This document shows positions 16,001 through 24,262 of a stretch of DNA of 64,000 bases, piece after piece. The translations under genes and the position numbers were made by a program. The DNA comes from Sanguibacter gelidistatuariae (GTDB lineage: Bacteria; Actinomycetota; Actinomycetes; Actinomycetales; Cellulomonadaceae): positions 1-64,000 of the forward strand of contig NZ_FMYH01000006.1 in assembly GCF_900096585.1 (NCBI RefSeq). The letters run 5' to 3'. Every line of letters begins with the position of its first letter. The first letter of the stretch is position 1. The notes beneath the pieces are model-generated. The model saw only the letters and a list, made by a program, of their open reading frames with translations. It searched no databases and was not told the origin of the DNA.

Positions 16001-17742
16001 GCACCTGAGCCGAGCGCGGGTTCGCAGACGCTCATAGTGAGGATATCGGCTGCGGAAGTAGTCTGGTCGTCCTGGTCGAGCAACTCCTCTAGGGCCTGCC
16101 CGACGGTGAACTTGGTGAGTACCTCGGGTGTGTAGTAGGAGGCAGACTGCTCCCGTTCACGGCCCGCCAGCCGGAAGACGAAGCTGCCAGCGGGGTGGAC
16201 CACGGGGGTGCGGGCACCACTCGCGAGGTCAAGGGTCGTGACGAAGTCATCTGGGTCAATGCCCTCGATGCGGTCCATCGGCACGACCCAGGAGCCCTTG
16301 GATGCATCACCGCCCTTAGCGACTTCGTACAGGTCGCTGTCGGCGAAGAACCCCGTGTAGGACATTAGACCCTCGTACACCGCGCCCAGCTGGTTGATGC
16401 CCAGCTCGGCGTAGGAGATGAAACCGCGGTCGCGCCCACGCGACTCCTTGCTCAGCAACAAGTGCGCAAGCACCTCCTGGAGCGTGCTGTTCCCCAGGCG
16501 AACAGCATCGATGTGCGCCGTGGCCACAGGGCGGAATAGATCGGCGCGCAGAGAGTTGAAGGTCAGCCCGTCCGCAAAGGCTGAGCCGTCCCTGCCTTCC
16601 CAGGAAGGGTCGACCTTCGGCGTATGCCCCGTCTCGACAAGCGCGAACAGGATGCCGAGCGAGTCGTACAGGTGCGTGCCGTTCTGCGCCTGGGGTGACG
16701 CGAGCTCGACTTGGACCAGCTCCCGCAACCGGTCCAGGCTGTACCCCTGGGCGTACTCCGGTACACCGATGGGCAACACGCCCAACTCGGGCGATGCCTC
16801 GGCGTACAGGAGGAAGAGGATGCGGTATAGGAAACGCAGCGCCTGCTTGGCGAGCACCTGCGACTCCGACGTCGGCAACGGCTCGAGGCCCTGAGCCCTG
16901 CGGCGGGCTACCACCTCGTTCGCGATGAGCTCGATCGACAGTCGGACCCCGTCACGCAGTGCCTGCGAGACACCGACGGTGTGCTTTACGGACTCCGCGA
17001 GGATGCTCAGCCACCAGATGTCCCCGTCGGCTGAAGGCGCCACCGACTCCGCGCCCAGGCAGGTGAGCATCCGGTCGATCTCCCCACCGCGACTGGCGTC
17101 ATTCCGCTCGCACACCAGCTGGACATCGACGGCCAGGTAACGGCCCTCGGCCCAGCGTTCCCGTTCAGCCAGTACAGCCCACCGGCCGGCAAGGACGAGG
17201 ACGAAGTCAGGTGCGCCCTCGGACACGAAGAGCGCTGAGACCAGGCGGGCCGCCGACGTGAGCGCAGCCGACGCAGGCTGCGTGCCGTCGTCCCCGAGGA
17301 GGAACGGCTCGTTGAGGGTCGCGCCATTCTTGGCGAGTACCTCGTCGATCGTGTCCGCAGGACGTGCCAGCACGACAGCAAGCGGGGCACCCTTCGTGAT
17401 ACCCGGAGCTGACACGTGCAGGACCGGGCCATCTTCACGGATGTGCAGGCCGTGCGAGGTCAGACCGAGAACCACCATGAGGCGGCGGTGCACGTCCTCG
17501 GTAGCAGTCCGAGCGCTCTGCGCGTCAGCGTGCTCACCTAGCGCGGCCAAGTCGATCTCCAACTGCTGCCGGGCCTCGGCTAACCGCGAACGCATCGTCG
17601 GGCGCTTCTCCGCCGCCTCGGTATCCCACACCTTGCGACGCTCGAGTACCTTCGCCTGGAACGACTGTGCCTTGGCCTCGGTCGTGAAGTAGTGCTCCGA
17701 AATCCAGCCCTCGCCGATGACGATCGCATCCGACATGCTCAT
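13003..17742 (-). CDS. Large N6-adenine DNA methyltransferase-like protein (defence operon, gene 2)
   Basis: The protein has 1579 residues. The SAM-binding motif CEPALGSGAFAIEAV lies near residue 570, a second motif VYGVDLNATAVELAEISLWL near 635, and the catalytic NPPW of an amino-methyltransferase near 961 (LQVGNPPWVRPRSD). Size and layout match the Eco57I/PglX/DrmMI group, in which a long N-terminal region precedes the methylase and a target-recognition region follows. Residues about 1080-1430 (13450-14500) are encoded by clearly AT-richer DNA than the rest, as if the recognition domain had been exchanged. The ATG at 17742 overlaps the SNF2 gene stop by 4 bp and the stop overlaps the next gene by 4 bp. 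The expected role is to mark host DNA, so that the helicases act on unmodified DNA. Confidence 0.88.
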   Translation of the reverse strand: MSMSDAIVIGEGWISEHYFTTEAKAQSFQAKVLERRKVWDTEAAEKRPTMRSRLAEARQQLEIDLAALGEHADAQSARTATEDVHRRLMVVLGLTSHGLHIREDGPVLHVSAPGITKGAPLAVVLARPADTIDEVLAKNGATLNEPFLLGDDGTQPASAALTSAARLVSALFVSEGAPDFVLVLAGRWAVLAERERWAEGRYLAVDVQLVCERNDASRGGEIDRMLTCLGAESVAPSADGDIWWLSILAESVKHTVGVSQALRDGVRLSIELIANEVVARRRAQGLEPLPTSESQVLAKQALRFLYRILFLLYAEASPELGVLPIGVPEYAQGYSLDRLRELVQVELASPQAQNGTHLYDSLGILFALVETGHTPKVDPSWEGRDGSAFADGLTFNSLRADLFRPVATAHIDAVRLGNSTLQEVLAHLLLSKESRGRDRGFISYAELGINQLGAVYEGLMSYTGFFADSDLYEVAKGGDASKGSWVVPMDRIEGIDPDDFVTTLDLASGARTPVVHPAGSFVFRLAGREREQSASYYTPEVLTKFTVGQALEELLDQDDQTTSAADILTMSVCEPALGSGAFAIEAVRQLAEQYLRRRQDELGERIDPDDYPRTLQEVKAYLALHNVYGVDLNATAVELAEISLWLDTMVEGLSAPWFGLHLRRGNSLIGARRATFRRDQVTSRAYLKDIPTDRPLSALALPRDDAPPDGGGVHHFLLPSLGWGSAVDAKEAKALAPEAMGRLRSWRRTIQAKPTQKQTEALVDLSGRVESLWQMALRRLDIAEQEIRRAIPVWGSEALPSGGTVQREQIEEALADVKGAYMRLRRVMDAWCALWFWPLTDTLTTFVGDDGQRERILPPSMDDWIDALRGLLGSQGQGGSGRGKNWRGGNQTLGAGSAWDELGELEALDLGLASASTVEAVLARHRWLGVCEAVAEKEGFFHWELDFASVFARGGFDLQVGNPPWVRPRSDVDALMAEGDPWWQLAVKPSEEARAAKREATLALAGMTELVVDGTVGVAVTAAFVGAAQEYPHLTGLQPDLYRCFMEQTWRHGSRQGITGLIHLESHFTDEKAGLLRSATYLRLRRHWQFINELRLFEIQHQKTFGVNVYGRVQEAPSFLHAVSLYHPDTVERSRVHDGSGLEPGIKNEQGDWDTRPHADRIVRVDDSVLREWHATLETSKVPLRRTQMVYAVNRSTAQVLEKLSHSPRVGSVGLKFSSGWHEKSDRTKGHFVSDWGSPKLWEDVILQGSHIFVGTSFYKSPNSTMKNKDDWASVDVESLASNAVPITIYKPSGKEYDYDCAYTEWGDEEGPKPARDYYRVAWRAMAANTGERTLAPAIIPPGATHVHGVASLGSPWLSSSDLILVAAFLGSLVHDFSIRVAPKSTISGGSISRLPFSRSGFETQIVFRALRLNVLSDTFSDLWNETHVPSSEEFFWTGGIPYIGRPELGDVTDLWTSTSPLRRAADRRQALLEIDVLVALSLNLTADELCTIYRTQFPVLYGYDRNTYFYDANGRLVPNEVLTVWRKKCDSITEVERKAVHPGSDVEYTYELPFVTLDREADMRQAYAHFEMLLKDQL

Positions 17743-20660
17743 GCCTGCACCCCTCCACGGATCTGCCCAAAGTTCTGCGGGACGACGACCACCAGCGGGC
17801 GCACCAATTGACGGTCTGGATTCATCGCCTCGACCAGCTCACGCTCTTGCTCGACCCTCACCCTGTGTTGACGCAACTCGTTGCGCTGGATCAACGCACC
17901 AGCTTCCGCATCCCAGCCGTCCAGCTTTTCCGACCACCGCGCCACTCGGCTGGCGACGTCCGTCTCGGCGGCAGCAAACACGTCACGCATCTGGGAGCGG
18001 GCCTTGTGAACCGCCGGGCGGATGAGCGCGGTCAGGTCCTGAGCGCCACCAATCGGTCCTGCGTTCACCTGCTTGCCCTGCCACCCGCACTCGGCCAAGG
18101 CAGCGGCGACGGACTCATGCGGGGTCATGATCGCGAAGGCGATGTTCTCCATGTCCGGGAACTGCGCCGTCAACCACGCAGCCGAAACCACCTGCCCACG
18201 CCGGTTCGTCAAGGTGCCCAGCAGCAGCACTGTCGGCGCGTCCACTTCGCCACGCACGGCAAAGACCTCATTGCGCCCCAACGTCGCCAGCGCGCGGTCG
18301 GAGGCCCACTCGAGAACCGGGTGCAATGGACCGAGGAAGTGCGCGTCCGGCCAGCTCGACATGCTCGTGTCCGTAAGTGCAGCAGCCAGGCGCAACCGGC
18401 CCCGTGCCGGGGTCGTCGCGAGAACGAGCCTGGACGTCACCTGCCTGTCGGCCAGGTATGTCTGGGGCAGGACCTCAAGGCGCTGGACTAGGTCACGCGG
18501 CGGCACGAGTTCGGCCGTCCCGAAGGCGTCGTCGCGGCGCCACATAACCCCGCGGTCAGACACAGGACCACTCGGGTCGATGTAGGCGGCGTGCAGGGCA
18601 TCGTCGAGGTAGGAAACCTCGTCCGGGTACAGCCCCGAGTTCGTCGCCGTCGTGAGGGCCTGGGGAGGCTGCGGGGCGGTGGCAGGCGTCTGCGGCTCAT
18701 CGAACATCCGGAAGAACAAGCCGGTCAGGTCATCGGCCTCAGTCACGTCCTCGACCGACCGGACGACGTCCTCGAGATCCCGCTCGCCGGCGAGCACCTT
18801 GCGGATGTCTTCCTCTTCAGCTTTAACGTCGTAGCGCCCCATGAGAGAGGCAACATCGCCGAGTGCGCCGTGCGCTTCGTGCTCCTTCTCGACCAGCCGG
18901 GTGAGCACCCGCAGATCGCCCGTGAACGTCTGGGCGTCAGTCTCAAGGAGGAGGGCGGTGATGCGCGGCGGGAACTTTTGGCCGTAGCGGTCGATGCGCC
19001 CGTTGCGCTGCTCGATGCGAATGAGGCTCCACGGAATGTCGTAGTGCACAAGTTCGTGACACTGCGCATGCAGGTTGACGCCCTCGGAGGCCACATCGCC
19101 CGTCACCAGTACACGGATGGCAGAGCTCTCTTGCTTGAATGCTTCGACTACGCGCTGCTGCTCCTCGTCGGGCAGACCACTGTGCATGATCTCGATAGCT
19201 CCCGTGGGTAGACCGAGGCTTTTGGGCAGGTGGTCCTGCAGCCAGCGCAGGGTTGCGATGCGTTCGGCAAATACCACCACTCGAGCCGAGGACCCCTTGC
19301 CAATCCCCACCTCTCGTAGGTGTTCCACCAACCGCACATACTTGGCCGACGAGGTCGTCGTCGCCGCGTCAGTGAGCTCGATCAAGTGGGTCAGGGCAGA
19401 GCGCTCAGCGTCTGCAGCCGGGCCCGAGCCCAGACGTCGCCGACGCTCCGTCGCAGTCTCCCGCAGGGCGGCTGGCGACGACAGGAATGCCTTGGCCAGC
19501 GCCCATGGGAAGAGTCCGGAAGCCTGCCCCGAGTATGGGCTGACCCCGCCGACCGGACGCAGCCAGACATCGCCCAGCTCTTGGGCCACCACGTTCTCGG
19601 CCGCAGACGCGGGCACCAGCAGGTTCTGTGGCTCCTGGCGCTCAGCCCAGTCCGCCCCCACGACCCCTGCGACCTCAGGGCTGTGCCGGTGACGGCGGAT
19701 CACCAGCCGGGCGACCTCCTCCTCGTCCAATGACCCATCAGGACGCACCGCCGTCGGGTCCAGCAGACGGATGAGCTCGGCAAAGGACTGCGGGTTGCCA
19801 TTGTGCGGCGTCGCAGACGCGAGGATGAGCGACTCCGCATTACGAGCCAGCACCCGCGCCAGGCGGTTGTTAAGAGTCGACGCGTTCGATAGGTTGTGGG
19901 ACTCATCGATGACCACTGCATCCCACCGCTGCTTGGACAGATGGGCCAGGTAGCGGTCGGACTTCAGCGTGTCGATCGAGATGATCACCCGACGGTAGAA
20001 GGTGAATGGATTACGTGTCGATGGCAGTTTCTGCCGCACCCGCTGGATACCAGCAGAGTCGAGACGGACAAAGGGTAGGGCGAATCTCGACCACATCTCG
20101 TGCTGCATCTGCTCGAGCACATGACGCGGCGTCACGATAAGGATCCGGTCGCCACGGCCACGACGCACCAGCTCAGCCAGGATCATGCCGATCTCAAGAG
20201 TCTTGCCCAGCCCCACCGCATCGGCGAGCAAGATACGTGGACGCAGGTTGGCCGGGTCCAGTGCCTTGCGCACCGCTGACTGCTGATAGCTCAGAGGGTC
20301 TGCGAGCGCCCTGGCCGACACTGTCAATGACTGGTCGCCAAGCGGCACCGCTGTCTTGCGAATCGTCGACTCGAGCCACAGCCGGGCCGTGCGATGCTGC
20401 GGGCTGCTGTCCGCGATCACCACCCCCGCCGCAGGGTCAAGCGGGACGATCTTGTCGAGGGCCGCGTAAAAAGTTGCCTCGGTGTCCCGAACCAGTTCGC
20501 CCAGGCCTTGGGCGGTGACCAGCAGGCCATCGCTCGTCTCCTCCGTCGAACGCACGAGCCACTCTTCATCCCGCACCACGACAACCGAGCCCGGCGCGAT
20601 TGTCGACGGGTCCGATCCGATCGCTCCGACTTTTCGCCCCTCAGCCGTGACCAGCCCCAT
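17739..20660 (-). CDS. SNF2-family helicase, DrmD-like (defence operon, gene 1)
   Basis: This 973-residue superfamily 2 ATPase starts at the ATG at 20660, with AAGGGG seven bases upstream. Upstream in-frame codons to 20861 look non-native. Seen motifs are Walker A ADAVGLGKT (about 146-154), motif Ia IVTPRHVLEQ, a DESH box VVIDESHNLSN (about 250-260), motif III LASATPHNG, and in the second lobe VVVFAERIATL, VLVTGDVASEGVNL and EQRNGRIDRYGQ. The last is the helicase motif VI of SNF2/HepA-type proteins. DrmD of class 1 DISARM is a SNF2 helicase at the head of its operon, as here. It overlaps the methyltransferase gene by 4 bp (ATGA). I infer it to be the first gene of a four-gene operon. Confidence 0.9.
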   Translation of the reverse strand: MGLVTAEGRKVGAIGSDPSTIAPGSVVVVRDEEWLVRSTEETSDGLLVTAQGLGELVRDTEATFYAALDKIVPLDPAAGVVIADSSPQHRTARLWLESTIRKTAVPLGDQSLTVSARALADPLSYQQSAVRKALDPANLRPRILLADAVGLGKTLEIGMILAELVRRGRGDRILIVTPRHVLEQMQHEMWSRFALPFVRLDSAGIQRVRQKLPSTRNPFTFYRRVIISIDTLKSDRYLAHLSKQRWDAVVIDESHNLSNASTLNNRLARVLARNAESLILASATPHNGNPQSFAELIRLLDPTAVRPDGSLDEEEVARLVIRRHRHSPEVAGVVGADWAERQEPQNLLVPASAAENVVAQELGDVWLRPVGGVSPYSGQASGLFPWALAKAFLSSPAALRETATERRRRLGSGPAADAERSALTHLIELTDAATTTSSAKYVRLVEHLREVGIGKGSSARVVVFAERIATLRWLQDHLPKSLGLPTGAIEIMHSGLPDEEQQRVVEAFKQESSAIRVLVTGDVASEGVNLHAQCHELVHYDIPWSLIRIEQRNGRIDRYGQKFPPRITALLLETDAQTFTGDLRVLTRLVEKEHEAHGALGDVASLMGRYDVKAEEEDIRKVLAGERDLEDVVRSVEDVTEADDLTGLFFRMFDEPQTPATAPQPPQALTTATNSGLYPDEVSYLDDALHAAYIDPSGPVSDRGVMWRRDDAFGTAELVPPRDLVQRLEVLPQTYLADRQVTSRLVLATTPARGRLRLAAALTDTSMSSWPDAHFLGPLHPVLEWASDRALATLGRNEVFAVRGEVDAPTVLLLGTLTNRRGQVVSAAWLTAQFPDMENIAFAIMTPHESVAAALAECGWQGKQVNAGPIGGAQDLTALIRPAVHKARSQMRDVFAAAETDVASRVARWSEKLDGWDAEAGALIQRNELRQHRVRVEQERELVEAMNPDRQLVRPLVVVVPQNFGQIRGGVQA

Positions 20661-21696
20661 CACTGCACCCCTTGTGTCATCTCCACGTTTCTTGCCGAAC
20701 TCTACGCACCCCCGGGGCGCCATAGTGACGCCGCCACGCGATCTCGGCGGACGACCACCTCCTGGCTCGCGATGTCCCCCAGCTCCAGGCTTCGGCTGGT
20801 CATCCACATCATGCTCGTTCGGGGATCCACAGGTCCTCGACATCCGCCCTGATGACAACATGCTCGCTCGACACGAGAGCTGTCAGCGATCAGTCTGCCG
20901 CCAGCATGCGCCGGGCCTCAACCTCACCCGAGGAGTCCTGAAGCTCGCCGAACGCCGCGGACTACTCATCAGCAATGCGGCCTAGCTCGCCGAGACACCG
21001 ACGGCCCACAGCACCTCAAGGCGGATTGCCCCCGAGCAAGCCCGAGCGCTGCTTCATACCTCGGCAACGTCTTCCGCGGCCGGCGCCGGGGTGGGCCACA
21101 AGCATTGACGCTGACCGCTCTGCATCGTGATACCGAAGCCCCGACCGTCGACATTGCGTCGAACCCACAGTGCATCTAAGACGAAGCTCCCCTCGAGGAC
21201 CCAGCCATAGGCGTCCTCGAATCCATGACACATCTGGCACTTCGGCTCCCACCGGGCTTTGATGCATCAGATGCAACACGTGGGCCCTGGGCTCTGGCTT
21301 TGTTGGAACGTCACCGAGAGGTGCCCGGACAGCACGCCCCGGCGTGATGCAGAGGATCCCCTCGGCGGCCCTGGCAGCCGCCCCGAGATTCGCCGTCGGT
21401 CACAGTGGCTGGACATCACGAGCTGGGACCCAGGCGAGCCACTCGGGCCAACCCGTCGCGCTCTGGCGGACACAGACGTAGCCGCGGACGGTGCTGACCG
21501 CTTCGAGCACGAGGGGCTCGACAGTCCCCCCCATAGGTACGCGTAGTCACCAGCACGGGGCGCGGCGCGGATCGAGGCGCTTCTGATGGCTGAGCTCCCC
21601 GCAGTTCACGACGAGCATCGAGTAGTCCGGGGTCGGCGGTCGCTCCATGGGATGGACACTGGCATGGGCAACTGACATCTGGAGCCCTACAGGAGG
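20661..21696. other. About 1 kb without a convincing gene
   Basis: There are no conserved coding blocks on either strand. A short plus-strand piece at about 20920-20985 reads LTRGVLKLAERRGLLISNAA. It resembles the integrase segment MRRVLKFAERRDLVQRNVA of the gene at 2888 and may be a crumb of the integrase remnant that follows. The promoter of the minus-strand defence operon should lie in the first 100-200 bases, but I cannot place its boxes. Confidence 0.45.
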
Positions 21697-22206
21697 GTGC
21701 CGCGGCCGTCGGGCACGGCGGTCGGCGGCTCCGCGGATATGAGAGCACACGTATGGGCAGCGGCCGGGCGACGGGGTGACGTCCCGGTGGCAGCACCGGC
21801 TCTTCCGTTCCTGCGGTCGCGGATGGAAGGTCGTGCGGCCGGTGACCTGCTGATGCCGCCGATGCACAGAGGCCGCTTCACCCGTCAGTTGGACTGGGCG
21901 AACAAGGCGGGTGGCCGGACGGTGCACGACCTCCGCCACACTGCGATCTGCGTCTGGATCGCCGCAGGCGTCTATCTGGCGACTGTGCGCGCCTGGGCCG
22001 GACACGCCGACCTCGGCATCACATCGCGCTACGTGCACCACCTGGGTTCGGAGGCGGATCGCGCCGCAGCCCCCTCGTCTTCCAAAGTTCGCGAGCCAAC
22101 GGTGACGCATGTCCCACTCAGGGATGTCTCAGGTGGGCTTGAGATACTGTCCCGGACCCTCTGCCCACAGGTTCGTGACCTGTGCCCTGACCAAGGATCT
22201 CGATGA
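21697..22206 (+). pseudogene. Tyrosine integrase, C-terminal catalytic remnant
   Basis: Only the second half of the catalytic domain remains. The box VHDLRHTAICVWIAAGV (His-x-x-Arg), then VRAWAGHADLGITSRYVHHL with the conserved His and the presumed nucleophile Tyr, are clear at about 21920-22050. The first catalytic Arg and all DNA-binding domains are absent upstream. The first 45 codons of the open frame are not integrase-like. The frame overlaps the next gene start by 4 bp, but this is probably chance. It marks a second, decayed element end right of the defence operon. Confidence 0.75.
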
Positions 22207-22862
22207 CTACTCGCCGCTCCCGCATCCTCCTTTTGGCCGTCCTCGCGGCGCTGATCGCCGCACTGGTTGCTCGGGCGTGGTTCTCCGAACCGGCCGGCTT
22301 CTCGAGCGAGGTCTCGGGGGAGGTCTCGTGGGAGTCCCTGGTGCGGGAGGACAGTCACGTGCTGTCGCAGGCCCAGGCAGAGGAAGCCGTGCTGGTGGAG
22401 TTCTTGGACTTCGAGTGCGAGTCGTGCCGCGCGTTCTACCCAACGGTGGAGGAGCTCCGCGCGGAGTTCGCCGACGAGCTGACCGTGGTCATGCGGTACT
22501 TCCCGATCCCGTCGCACGCCAACGCGCAGAACGCAGCCGTGGCGGTCGAGGCCGCCAGCCGGCAGGGCCAGCTCGAGGCGATGTACAAGATGATGTACGT
22601 CACGCAGGGCGAGTGGGGCGAGGCGCAGGAGTCCAAGGCGGAGGTGTTCCGCGGCTTCGCCGGCGACCTGGGCCTGGATCTGGCTCAGTACGACCAGGAC
22701 GTCGCTGACCCCACGACGCTCGAGCGCGTGACGCGGGACTTCGACGACGGGCTCGCGCTGGGTGTGACTGGGACGCCTACCTTCTTCCTGGATGGTGAGA
22801 AGGTCACCGCGAACTCGCCTGAGGAACTGCGCGCCGCGGTGGAGGCGGCACTCGACCAGTGA
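22203..22862 (+). CDS. DsbA-like thiol oxidoreductase, membrane-anchored
   Basis: The gene encodes 219 residues. An N-terminal anchor (ILLLAVLAALIAALVARAWF) precedes a DsbA/thioredoxin fold with the redox motif CESC in FLDFECESCRAFYP and the cis-Pro loop GVTGTPTFFLDGE. It acts outside the membrane in disulfide exchange. The start ATG has AAGGA six bases upstream. Its stop overlaps by 4 bp (GTGA) the start of the ccdA-type gene, which would normally feed it electrons across the membrane. That partner is now interrupted by a stop codon, so the pair may be idle. The motif CESC differs from the classical CPHC. Confidence 0.9.
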   Translation: MTTRRSRILLLAVLAALIAALVARAWFSEPAGFSSEVSGEVSWESLVREDSHVLSQAQAEEAVLVEFLDFECESCRAFYPTVEELRAEFADELTVVMRYFPIPSHANAQNAAVAVEAASRQGQLEAMYKMMYVTQGEWGEAQESKAEVFRGFAGDLGLDLAQYDQDVADPTTLERVTRDFDDGLALGVTGTPTFFLDGEKVTANSPEELRAAVEAALDQ

Positions 22863-23590
22863 GCGTTGCCGAGATGGTCTTCTCGGGTCAGCTGCTCGTC
22901 GCCGTTCCGCTGGCCGTCCTGGCCGGCCTGGTGTCTTTTGCCTCCCCGTGCGTTCTCCCGTTGGTGCCGGGGTACCTCGCCTACGTCGGTGGCCTGAGCG
23001 ACGGCGAGACGACCAGGCGACGACTACTGATCGGTGTCGGCCTGTTCGTTGCCGGTTTCACGGCAGTCTTCGTCGCCTACGGCGCCCTGTTCGGGGCCCT
23101 GGGCGGGTAGCTGGTGCGCCACCAGGACCTGCTCACCCGCGTCCTGGGGCTCCTTGTCATCGTGATGGGGCTGGTCTTCATGGGGCAGCTGGGAATGTTG
23201 CAGCGCGCCATCAAGCCGTCCTGGCGCCCGGCGACCGGGCTCGCCGGGGCACCACTGCTGGGCATCGTCTTCGGTCTCGGATGGACGCCGTGCTTCGGGC
23301 CGACGCTCGTGGCAATCTCAGCGTTGAGCATCGAGTCGGCCGCGGCATCCCGAGGAGCTGTTCTGGGCCTCGCCTACTGCGCGGGACTGGGGCTGCCGTT
23401 CTTGGCGATCGCGTGGGGTTTCGGGTGGGCCACTCGGGCGATGGGCTTCCTTCGGCGGAACCTGCGGACCATCAATATCGTGGGCGGGCTCGTCCTGGTG
23501 CTCATCGGGATCGCCATGGCCACCGGCCTCTGGGGCGCGCTGATCCGCCAGCTGCAGGGCGTCATCAGCGGGTACGTCACCCCGATCTAG
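22859..23590 (+). pseudogene. ccdA: ccdA-type cytochrome c biogenesis protein broken by one stop codon
   Basis: The frame from the GTG at 22859 encodes a 243-codon CcdA/DsbD-membrane protein with the two expected Cys motifs, FASPCVLPLVPGYLAYVGG and LGWTPCFGPTL. A TAG at 23108-23110 interrupts it after GALFGALGG. The same frame continues without shift as LVRHQDLLTRVLGLLVIVMG to a natural stop at 23590. The family normally has Trp at this place, so a TGG to TAG change is the simplest cause. CcdA moves electrons from cytoplasmic thioredoxin to periplasmic thiol proteins. The upstream DsbA-like gene is its likely client. Confidence 0.88.
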
Positions 23591-23902
23591 TGCTGGCGAG
23601 CGCGGCAAGCAGCAGTCACAGGACTCGTCCGGGCTCTGCTTGTCAGATACCAGGACTGAGGCGGGTGTGCAGCAGGCGTCGCCGCGCCAGGCCTCGCGGC
23701 CTTCCTTGATCGCGACGGCCGCGATGATGAGCGCGGCGAGGGGGTCCGCCCACGTCCACCCCAGGGTGCTGTTGAGCACCAGGCCGACGAGCAGGACCGC
23801 CGACAGGTAGGTGCACAGCAGGGTCTGCTTGGAGTCGGCGACCGCGGAGGCGAAACCGAGCTCGCGGCCCGTGCGTCGTTCGAACCACGACAGGAACGGC
23901 AT
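23588..23902 (-). pseudogene. Cation-transporter (CDF-like) C-terminal fragment
   Basis: The piece encodes about 105 residues beginning MPFLSWFERRTGRELGFASA. A DSKQTLLCTYLSAVLLVGLV segment, ADPLAALIIAAVAIKEGREA and a GDACCTPA tail follow. This resembles the last helices and Cys-containing tail of actinobacterial cation diffusion facilitator-like transporters. The N-terminal two-thirds is missing and is replaced at 23903 by a relaxase fragment, so this is a remnant. The end of the frame runs into the ccdA tail and the native stop cannot be fixed. Confidence 0.6.
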
Positions 23903-24203
23903 GAGTTCCACGCCGCCCACGGGCGCGCCCCCAACCCTGTGGAGATCACCCGGCTGCGCCAGCAGGTCACCCGCGCCACCCGCCCCGCCAAACACGTCCA
24001 CCCCATCGCCGAACTGTTCGCCCGGTGGTGCGCCCGCGCCACCACCTGCACCGGCCACACGCCGGAGGAGCTCACCGCCGCTGCTCTCACCCGATCCCGC
24101 AGCGCCCGTTGACGGCGACGATGGTGGGACCCGACGTCGTCACCCACCAAGCCGATCTGGCGATCGGGGAGGTGATGGCGAGACACCCGACGTGGACTAG
24201 GTG
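23903..24203 (+). pseudogene. MobF relaxase gene fragment
   Basis: These 300 bases match codons of the intact relaxase gene at 34483-34787 base by base at high identity, in the same orientation. The shared stretch runs from GAGTTCCACGCCGCCCAC to GACGTGGACTAGG and covers the segment EFHAAHGRAPNPVEITRLRQ onward. A small indel near 24109 breaks the frame. The fragment ends 48 bases before the cmtR start. It is a scar of recombination with a relaxase gene. Confidence 0.85.
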
Positions 24204-24239
24204 AAGACCTTCCCTTCGAGCTTAGGTCACTGTCTGCTG

Positions 24240-24262
24240 TATAGTCATCACATGCTGACTAT
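24240..24262 (+). promoter_or_regulatory. cmtR promoter and operator
   Basis: ATAGTCA (24241-24247) and TGACTAT (24256-24262) form a perfect 7-bp inverted repeat that spans a TATAGT -10 box (24240-24245) and the ATG at 24252. A -10 at this distance predicts a transcript starting at or next to the ATG, that is a leaderless mRNA. ArsR/SmtB regulators bind such repeats over their own promoters. Confidence 0.7.

Noticed and set aside
20661-20861. 67-residue N-terminal extension of the SNF2 protein
   Set aside because: A well-placed ribosome-binding site precedes the ATG at 20660, and the upstream residues are low-complexity Arg/Gly/Pro.
23108-23110. Programmed readthrough or recoding at the ccdA TAG
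   Set aside because: There is no recoding signal or precedent for CcdA. A simple TGG-to-TAG mutation explains it.
23811-24200. Pro/Ser-rich 129-residue protein on the plus strand
   Set aside because: It is the wrong-frame reading of the relaxase fragment and the transporter remnant.
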